A program made the translations under genes and the position numbers. The notes below the pieces were generated by a model that was not told the origin of the DNA, did not search any database, and saw only the letters and a list, made by a program, of their open reading frames with translations. A stretch of DNA of 39,792 bases from an uncultured Clostridia bacterium (GTDB taxonomy: Bacteria > Bacillota > Clostridia > Oscillospirales > Acutalibacteraceae). Shown one piece after another: positions 39,584 to 39,792 of the stretch (position 1 is its first letter; each line of letters starts with the position of its first letter). The DNA is taken from the NCBI GenBank assembly GCA_946500295.1, contig CAMMVF010000023.1, positions 1 through 39,792 of the forward strand, written 5' to 3'.

Positions 39584-39640
39584 TGCGCCGTTGGCGCAAG
39601 TGATGTTGTGCTGCGCACAATGTCGGAAAGCCTGCGGCTT
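39584..39640 (+). repeat. Hairpin array A7, after gpmI
   Basis: Short array: 39584-39598 (TGCGCC/GGCGCA), linker AGTGATGT, TGTGC/GCACA, then an AAGCC/GGCTT unit that leads into element E. Confidence 0.85.
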
Positions 39641-39647
39641 TTGAAAT

Positions 39648-39706
39648 AAAGTAGTTTGTGCGAGACTTTGGGTTGTACCCTGAGCCTCGCACAATTTTAT
39701 AACGAG
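39648..39706 (+). repeat. Element E, copy 4
   Basis: AAAGTAGTTTGTGCGAGACT, GGGTT/ACCC core, GCCTCGCACAATTTTATAACGAG. Closest to the copy at 20621. Confidence 0.85.
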
Positions 39707-39712
39707 AAAACA

Positions 39713-39792
39713 AAAAAGTTTCGGTCAAGCCTTTTTCTAAAGGCTTGCGGTTTCCAAAGGCAGAGCCTTTGGTCGCCGTCCGCAGACGGCGA
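39713..39792 (+). repeat. Element R4, copy cut by the window end
   Basis: AAAAGTTTCGGTCAAGCC, AAAGGCTTGCGG, AAAGGC/GCCTTT, GCCGTC/GACGGC: the first 80 bp of R4 as at 23793 and 27971. Confidence 0.85.

Overview
The window looks like chromosomal DNA of an endospore-forming, anaerobic-type Clostridia, probably of the Oscillospiraceae/Ruminococcaceae kind. It carries spoIVB next to spo0A, a Firmicutes-style arginine cluster, many TTG starts behind strong GGAGG-type ribosome sites, and coding style typical of that group. The lineage is inferred from gene content; no rRNA is present.

Layout. 1-3.4 kb: gene-free end, then minus-strand ogt and a CtpE-like P-type cation ATPase. 3.5-5.7 kb: spoIVB-spo0A; the Spo0A receiver keeps its phospho-Asp but has lost other pocket residues. 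6.1-10 kb: a cysteine-rich unknown protein, then a three-gene ABC-2 exporter operon behind a roughly 285-nt hairpin-rich leader. 10.4-12.9 kb (minus): phosphohexomutase, a small unknown protein and a left-handed beta-helix protein. 13.1-15.3 kb: a lone MacB-type ATPase, an HxlR regulator and a degenerate MBL-fold protein. 15.6-17.8 kb: a decayed operon of a PNPOx-ferredoxin protein, a zinc-macrodomain ADP-ribosylhydrolase and a SirTM sirtuin, with frameshifts and a lost C-terminus. 17.9-18.5 kb (minus): a 50-aa ribbon-helix-helix protein with its own operator boxes, and tRNA-Gly(CCC) and tRNA-Thr(CGT). 18.7-22.1 kb: an XRE regulator, an iron alcohol dehydrogenase, an SDR and a flavin reductase. 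22.4-31.7 kb: argG-argH-argC-argJ-argB-GNAT-argD-argF, the whole route from N-acetylglutamate to arginine, with an ArgR-type box before argG. 31.9-34.6 kb: mnmA, an AAC(6')-like acetyltransferase, a small YtxH-like protein and trmL. 34.8-39.6 kb: pgk, an unknown Q-rich protein, tpiA, pyrE and gpmI.

The most unusual content lies between the genes. At least four families of structured interspersed repeats fill the gaps: (1) arrays of 12-17 bp hairpins, each with a different stem, joined by a constant 9-nt linker close to GGTGAWATC. Seven arrays are seen, all starting at or just after a stop codon and all pointing with the gene they follow; (2) element E, one longer hairpin ending in ATAACGAG; (3) element R3, ending GAACGTAGGATRAAAG, usually followed by a small variable hairpin; (4) element R4, about 200 bp of consecutive hairpins. 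Stems differ between copies but stay complementary, which suggests selection or copying at the level of folded RNA or DNA. At 33549-33663 a near-perfect four-way junction follows an R3 copy. I do not recognise these families by name; they are the best candidate here for something undescribed.
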